The position numbers and the translations under genes were made by a program. Positions 59,784-64,000 of a DNA stretch of 64,000 nucleotides are shown here, one piece after another (the first letter of the stretch is position 1; each line of letters starts with the position of its first letter). The DNA is from UBA5216 sp043743335 (GTDB lineage Bacteria; Pseudomonadota; Gammaproteobacteria; Burkholderiales; SG8-41), in NCBI GenBank assembly GCA_043743335.1, contig JAYTWR010000081.1, positions 1 to 64,000 on the forward strand, given 5' to 3'. The notes below the pieces were generated by a model. It saw only the letters and a program-made list of their open reading frames with translations, had not been told where the DNA came from and ran no database searches.

Positions 59784-60115
59784 GCTGCGGTCTGCGGTTT
59801 TTCGGTAGTTTCTGTAGCTTCAGGCTCCGGACGTATTTCCATGCGTCCGGGCCGGAGCTTGAGCTCGTTGTCGCGCGCAAACGACATCAGGAACTTGTAG
59901 GCTGCGCTATCCAGTGCTTCCAGCTTGCGATCCACTACCACGCACGGCGTGTCGGCGATCACCACAGGCTTGAGGTAAGGCGAATAGCTTAATTGCCGGT
60001 CTTCGCCGAACACGGACATCATTCCGCACAGCCGGTCAGCCCAGTCACTGGGGCGAAACCTGTCGCCGGTGTAGGTAACACCTTGGATAACAATTTCGGC
60101 CGCGCCTTCGAACAT
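59780..60115 (-). CDS. DUF3579 family protein
   Basis: A 111-residue cytoplasmic protein with IIVQGVTYTGDRFRPSDWADRLCG-type opening (here EIVIQGVTYTGDRFRPSDWA), LSYSPYLKPVVI, CVVVDRKL and YKFLMSFARDNELKLR, which is the DUF3579 pattern found in betaproteobacteria. Its function is unknown. The gene is convergent with rpsT and their stop codons overlap in CTAG. Upstream lies a 32-bp hairpin array and then argD in the opposite direction. The C-terminus is an acidic, Thr-rich tail. Confidence 0.88.
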   Translation of the reverse strand: MFEGAAEIVIQGVTYTGDRFRPSDWADRLCGMMSVFGEDRQLSYSPYLKPVVIADTPCVVVDRKLEALDSAAYKFLMSFARDNELKLRPGRMEIRPEPEATETTEKPQTAA

Positions 60116-60270
60116 GGGCGGCTCAGCCAGCGCGAAGTAGGCAGAAAACGAGAGAGAAAACCAGCATGTGGCGAGTTTACCAGAGGCATGCCTGAATCTC
60201 CGGCTGGATACAAGATTTCACTTGCGCTGCAACATTCTGACGGTAGAATAACTTCAAGAATCACATCGTA

Positions 60271-60386
60271 ACGGCGGCAACTACAGCCGCTACAGTTCAC
60301 CGACGGCGGCAACTACAGCCGCGCTACTTCACCAACGGCGGCAACTACAGCCGCTTTACTTCACCAACGGCGGCAACTACAGCCGC
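60271..60386. repeat. 32-bp tandem repeat with hairpin-forming cores, 3.6 units
   Basis: Units start at 60271, 60303, 60335 and 60367. The 20-nt core ACGGCGGCAACTACAGCCGC is identical in all four and can fold as GCGGC-AACTACA-GCCGC. The 12-nt spacers differ slightly (TACAGTTCACCG, GCTACTTCACCA, TTTACTTCACCA). The array lies 70 nt upstream of argD in the 341-nt divergent gap with DUF3579, which otherwise shows no gene. Confidence 0.85.
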
Positions 60387-60456
60387 CGTGTGTTTTTGAA
60401 ACAGGCCACGGTAGCAATCCCATGCAGTGGCCCCTTGCTTTTATGGAGGTCCTGCC

Positions 60457-61656
60457 ATGTCACACGTCATGAATACCTACGCCCGGCTGCCGGTGTCCTT
60501 CACACGCGGTGAAGGCGTGTGGCTGTGGGACGCACAAGGCAAGCGCTACCTCGATGCGCTGGCCGGCGTGGCGGTGAACGCCATTGGTCACTGCCACCCC
60601 AAGCTGGTGGCCGCGTTACGTGCGCAAGTGGGCACGCTGATCCACACCTCCAACATTTACCACATTGAGGCACAGGAAAAACTCGCGGATAAAATCGCCG
60701 CGCTGTCCGGCATGGACAAGGTATTTTTCTGCAACTCCGGCGCCGAGGCCAACGAAGCCGCGATCAAACTCGCGCGCTACTACGGCCACAAAAAAAACAT
60801 CGACAGCCCCGCTATCGTGGTGCTGGAAAGCTCGTTTCACGGACGCACCCTAGCAACGCTTTCCGCCACCGGCAGCCGCAAAGTGCAGGCCGGCTTTGAG
60901 CCGCTGGTCTCCGGCTTTGTGCGCGTGCCGTTTGATGACCTTGAAGCGGTGCGTAAAGTCGCTGCCTCCAACAAGAACGTGGTCGCCGTGCTCGCTGAAC
61001 TGGTCCAGGGCGAAGGCGGCGTTAGCGTATGCAGCCCCGGCTACCTCAAAGGCCTGCGCGAGATCTGCGATGCCAACGGTTGGCTGCTCATGCTCGACGA
61101 AGTACAAACCGGCATCGGCCGCACCGGCACGATGTTTGGCTTTCAGCACTACGGCGTTACGCCCGACGTCATGTCGCTGGCCAAGGGCTTGGGCGGCGGC
61201 GTGCCCATCGGCGCCTGCGTGGCCAAGGGCGAGGCCGCAACACTGTTCTCACCCGGCAGCCACGGCTCCACCTTTGGCGGCAACACGCTCGCCAGTACTG
61301 CGGCGCTCGCCACGCTGGATGTGATGGCGTCTGAAAACGTCTGCCGCAACGCCACCGAAGTCGGCGAACACGTGCGCGCCAGCTTAAGACGCGCACTGGC
61401 CGAAACACCTGGCGTCAAAGACATCCGCGGTCAAGGCATGCTGAATGGCATCGAACTTGATCGCCCCTGCGGCGATCTGGTCAAGGTGGCGCTCGAGAAA
61501 GGGCTGCTGATCAATGTCACCGCCGACAAAGTGGTGCGCCTTGCGCCGCCGCTTATCATGAGCAAGGAAGAGGCTGACATCATGGTCAACGGCGTTGTGC
61601 CCTTGATCCGCGAGTTTCTGCTGAAGCCTGCGCCGGAAGCTGCGGCGAAAACATAA
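60457..61656 (+). CDS. argD: Acetylornithine aminotransferase
   Basis: A 399-residue PLP enzyme of class III that converts N-acetylglutamate semialdehyde to N-acetylornithine in arginine synthesis; it may also serve in lysine synthesis. NSGAEANEAAIKLAR, the ESSFHGRTLATLSATG segment, LMLDEVQTGIGRTG (Asp to the pyridine N) and the Schiff-base Lys in MSLAKGLGGG are intact. GGAGGT lies 7 nt before ATG 60457. It is followed by argF after 22 nt and argG further on, making an arginine cluster. A hairpin array lies in its leader region. Confidence 0.93.
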   Translation: MSHVMNTYARLPVSFTRGEGVWLWDAQGKRYLDALAGVAVNAIGHCHPKLVAALRAQVGTLIHTSNIYHIEAQEKLADKIAALSGMDKVFFCNSGAEANEAAIKLARYYGHKKNIDSPAIVVLESSFHGRTLATLSATGSRKVQAGFEPLVSGFVRVPFDDLEAVRKVAASNKNVVAVLAELVQGEGGVSVCSPGYLKGLREICDANGWLLMLDEVQTGIGRTGTMFGFQHYGVTPDVMSLAKGLGGGVPIGACVAKGEAATLFSPGSHGSTFGGNTLASTAALATLDVMASENVCRNATEVGEHVRASLRRALAETPGVKDIRGQGMLNGIELDRPCGDLVKVALEKGLLINVTADKVVRLAPPLIMSKEEADIMVNGVVPLIREFLLKPAPEAAAKT

Positions 61657-61678
61657 CCCAAGCGGGCGGCATGACCTC

Positions 61679-62629
61679 ATGACCACGCAGGTCAGACACT
61701 ATTTACAGTTCAACAACTTCTCGCACGCCGAGTACGAGTACGTGTTCGGTCGCGCGCGCTGGATCAAGGAACAGTTCAAGAGCTACAAGCCGCACATGCC
61801 TTTGCACGATCGCACGCTGGCGATGATTTTCGAGAAACACTCGACCCGCACCCGCGTATCGTTCGAAGCTGGCATGCTGCAAATGGGCGGCACGGTAATC
61901 AATCTCACGTCGCGCGATACCCAGCTCTCGCGCGGCGAGCCGATCGAGGACGTGGCGCGCGTCATCACCCGCATGGTCGATATCGTGATGATCCGCACCT
62001 ATGAGCAAGCCATTATCGAAAAATTCGCTGCACACTCGCGCGTGCCGATTATCAATGGCCTCACCAACGAGTACCACCCTTGCCAGATACTCGCGGACAT
62101 CTTCACCTACATCGAACACCGCGGCAGCATCCAAGGCAAAACCGTGGCGTGGATCGGTGACTCCAACAACGTGTGCAACACTTGGCTACAAGCGGCCGAG
62201 GTGTTGGATTTCAACGTGCATGTCTCCACGCCGCCGGGCTATGAAGTTGAAGCCGAACGTGCGGGCCTCTATGGCGATGCGCATTACGAAGAATTCGCCG
62301 ATCCCATGGACGCGGCCAAAGACGCCGATCTCATCACCACCGACGTGTGGACCAGCATGGGGCAAGAGGCCGAGAACGACGAGCGCAAGCGCGATTTCGC
62401 CGACTGGTGCGTCGATGCCGACATGATGCGCGCTGCCAAGAAAGACGCGCTGTTCATGCACTGCCTGCCCGCGCATCGCGGCGAAGAAGTCACCGCCGAA
62501 GTCATCGACGGCGCGCAAAGCGTGGTGTGGGACGAAGCCGAAAACCGCCTACACGCGCAAAAAGCGCTGCTGGAATTTTTGCTCATGCCGCGTTTGGAAG
62601 AAGCCGATCGGTCGCACAAGCTGTTCTGA
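61679..62629 (+). CDS. argF: Ornithine carbamoyltransferase
   Basis: A 316-residue anabolic enzyme that makes citrulline from ornithine and carbamoyl phosphate. The carbamoyl-phosphate site reads EKHSTRTRVSFE; HPCQILAD and the ornithine-binding DVWTSMG and HCLPAHRGEE are conserved. Length is typical of trimeric OTCases. The start is 22 nt after argD, so they are co-transcribed. A border motif and argG follow. Confidence 0.95.
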   Translation: MTTQVRHYLQFNNFSHAEYEYVFGRARWIKEQFKSYKPHMPLHDRTLAMIFEKHSTRTRVSFEAGMLQMGGTVINLTSRDTQLSRGEPIEDVARVITRMVDIVMIRTYEQAIIEKFAAHSRVPIINGLTNEYHPCQILADIFTYIEHRGSIQGKTVAWIGDSNNVCNTWLQAAEVLDFNVHVSTPPGYEVEAERAGLYGDAHYEEFADPMDAAKDADLITTDVWTSMGQEAENDERKRDFADWCVDADMMRAAKKDALFMHCLPAHRGEEVTAEVIDGAQSVVWDEAENRLHAQKALLEFLLMPRLEEADRSHKLF

Positions 62630-62662
62630 ACGCCCCATCGTTACCTTCTGCAAATATCAACA

Positions 62663-62675
62663 TAACTAATTGATT
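62663..62675 (+). repeat. Dispersed border motif with IHF-like consensus
   Basis: TAACTAATTGATT followed by TTATTGAGTATTTTT, 33 nt after argF and 17 nt before argG. Complement AATCAATTAGTTA. Confidence 0.75.
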
Positions 62676-62692
62676 TTATTGAGTATTTTTAA

Positions 62693-63937
62693 ATGAACCC
62701 GCCTATTAAAAAAGTCGTCCTCGCCTATTCCGGTGGCCTCGATACCTCGGTCATTCTGAAATGGCTGCAAGATGTTTATCACTGCGAAGTCGTGACCTTC
62801 ACCGCCGATATCGGCCAAGGTGAAGAGGTCGCGCCTGCGCGCGCCAAAGCGATCAAGATGGGCATCAAGCCCAGCAATATTTTCATCGACGACTTGCGCG
62901 AAGAATTTGTGCGCGACTTCGTATTCCCCATGTTTCGCGCCAACGCGGTGTACGAGGGCGAGTATCTGCTTGGCACCTCCATCGCGCGCCCGCTGATCGC
63001 CAAGCGCTTGATCGACATCGCGCGCAAAACCAACGCCGATGCCATTTCGCACGGCGCCACCGGCAAGGGCAACGATCAAGTGCGCTTTGAACTCGGTGCC
63101 TACGCGTTGATGCCCGGCGTGAAAGTCATTGCACCGTGGCGTGAATGGGATTTGCTGTCACGCGAAAAGCTGCTGGCCTACGCTGACAAGCATGGCATAC
63201 CGGTCGACTACAAGAAACGCTCAGTTGGCAAACGCGGCGGCGGCGCACCATACTCCATGGATGCCAACCTGCTGCATATCTCGTACGAAGGCGGCGTGCT
63301 AGAAGACCCCGCTTACGAGCCGGAAGATTCCATGTGGCGCATCACCGTGTCGCCGGAAAAAGCGCCCAACAAGCCGGAAGTCGCCGAACTCACGTATCTT
63401 AAAGGCGACATCGTTGCCATTAACGGCAAAAAACTCTCGCCCGCCAAAGTGCTAGAAAAACTCAATCAGCTCGGCGGCAAACACGGCATTGGCCGACTCG
63501 ACTTGGTGGAAAATCGCTATGTCGGCATGAAATCACGCGGTTGCTACGAAACCCCCGGCGGCACAATTATGCTGAAGGCGCATCGCGCGATGGAATCCAT
63601 CACACTGGATCGCGAAGTGTTGGCGCTCAAGGATGACCTCATGCCGCGTTACGCGCGCATGGTCTACAACGGTTACTGGTTTAGCCCCGAGCGCACACTG
63701 TTGCAATCGTTGATCGATCAATCGCAAGCGGCGGTCAACGGCACGGTCAAAGTCAAGCTTTACAAAGGCACGGTGATGACCGTCAGCCGCAAGTCGCCGA
63801 ACTCGCTGTTTGATCCGGCAATTTCCACGTTTGAAGACGATGGCGGCGCGTATGACCAGAAGGACGCTGCGGGCTTCATTCGGCTCAACGCGTTGCGCTT
63901 GCGCATCGCGGCCAAACTCAACAATGCCAGAAAGTAA
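62693..63937 (+). CDS. argG: Argininosuccinate synthase
   Basis: A 414-residue ATP-dependent enzyme that joins citrulline and aspartate. The P-loop-like AYSGGLDTSVI and the HGATGKGNDQVRFE segment with SREKLLAYADKHGIP mark the family. Length and N-terminus are normal. It follows argF by 63 nt with an AT-rich motif between and no strong Shine-Dalgarno, which could lower or separately control its expression. Its stop is 6 nt from the start of ppnP. Confidence 0.95.
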   Translation: MNPPIKKVVLAYSGGLDTSVILKWLQDVYHCEVVTFTADIGQGEEVAPARAKAIKMGIKPSNIFIDDLREEFVRDFVFPMFRANAVYEGEYLLGTSIARPLIAKRLIDIARKTNADAISHGATGKGNDQVRFELGAYALMPGVKVIAPWREWDLLSREKLLAYADKHGIPVDYKKRSVGKRGGGAPYSMDANLLHISYEGGVLEDPAYEPEDSMWRITVSPEKAPNKPEVAELTYLKGDIVAINGKKLSPAKVLEKLNQLGGKHGIGRLDLVENRYVGMKSRGCYETPGGTIMLKAHRAMESITLDREVLALKDDLMPRYARMVYNGYWFSPERTLLQSLIDQSQAAVNGTVKVKLYKGTVMTVSRKSPNSLFDPAISTFEDDGGAYDQKDAAGFIRLNALRLRIAAKLNNARK

Positions 63938-63943
63938 AGTGCC

Positions 63944-64000
63944 ATGAGCCAATTCGATAATATCAGCGTCGTCAAAAAAGCCAACGTCTACTTCGACGGC
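63944..64000 (+). CDS. ppnP: Pyrimidine/purine nucleoside phosphorylase PpnP, 5' part only
   Basis: Nineteen residues are visible before the window ends: MSQFDNISVVKKANVYFDG. This N-terminus matches betaproteobacterial members of the PpnP (YaiE, DUF1255) cupin family, which open with VSVVKKANVYFDGK. The enzyme splits nucleosides with phosphate. The ATG is 6 nt after the argG stop, so it probably shares the arg transcript. Confidence is limited by the short visible part. Confidence 0.7.
   Translation, partial: MSQFDNISVVKKANVYFDG

Noticed and set aside
60271..60386. Possible CRISPR array
   Set aside because: The repeats are contiguous 32-mers with near-identical 12-nt spacers, not unique spacers of about 30 nt, and no cas genes are present.

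Overview
The window looks like a chromosome segment of a betaproteobacterium, most likely Burkholderiales or a close relative. Three things support this: six orphan Bug/TctC-type solute receptors, a ribF-ileS-lspA-ispH block running into a pilE-fimT-pilV-pilW-pilX-pilY1 minor-pilin operon, and a DUF3579 gene beside rpsT and the arginine genes. The DNA is moderately GC-rich, with lower-GC patches at 2.5-4.2 kb and 31-39 kb. Both window ends cut genes: a SnoaL-like gene on the left and ppnP on the right.

Layout. 0-2.5 kb: SnoaL-like fragment and two Bug receptors. 2.5-4.2 kb: a toxin-antitoxin-like pair (HTH-ImmA/IrrE protease plus DUF4411 PIN-like protein). 4.2-7.6 kb: a catabolic island (Gfo/Idh/MocA oxidoreductase, Bug receptor, divergent enolase-superfamily dehydratase/racemase). 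7.9-14.4 kb: a small secreted protein, then a leftward operon of AMP-forming acyl-CoA ligase, Tat-exported Rieske protein, PQQ alcohol dehydrogenase, sorbosone-dehydrogenase-like propeller and dihaem cytochrome c, which looks like a periplasmic oxidation chain. 14.5-18.2 kb: Bug receptor, EAL remnant, amidase, alpha/beta hydrolase. 18.4-22.3 kb: a leftward three-gene set of an HtrA-like protein with all three catalytic residues replaced, a PhnD-like binding protein and a hybrid histidine kinase, which I read as a candidate envelope-sensing module. 22.6-27.1 kb: SDR, YcgR-like PilZ protein, double-domain CoA-transferase, EthD-like protein. 27.2-29.3 kb: tRNA-Thr(CGU), pyrD, pyrE. 29.5-38.7 kb: Crp/Fnr regulator, Bug receptor, then an accessory set of subtilase, PAP2/haloperoxidase-fold protein, membrane-anchored class III cyclase with TPRs, trypsin and a 488-residue lipoprotein. 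39.1-43.8 kb: DUF1993, carboxymuconolactone-decarboxylase-like, CaiB-type transferase, Bug receptor, ubiX, DUF2390. 43.9-52 kb: type IV pilus minor pilins and a repeat-expanded PilY1. 52.2-59.3 kb: ispH, lspA, ileS, ribF, murJ. 59.5-64 kb: rpsT, DUF3579, argD, argF, argG, ppnP.

Intergenic DNA is unusually patterned. A 13-mer, AATCAATTA(G/C)TTA, which fits the IHF consensus WATCAANNNNTTR, recurs at eight gene borders (seven exact, one variant), with two degenerate copies. In seven of the eight good copies it lies downstream of a stop codon on the same strand. Many other borders carry their own short tandem repeat (7-32 bp units) or a REP-like palindrome. The most structured is a 32-bp hairpin-bearing array upstream of argD.

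All function calls come from reading motifs and family resemblance. No database search was run.
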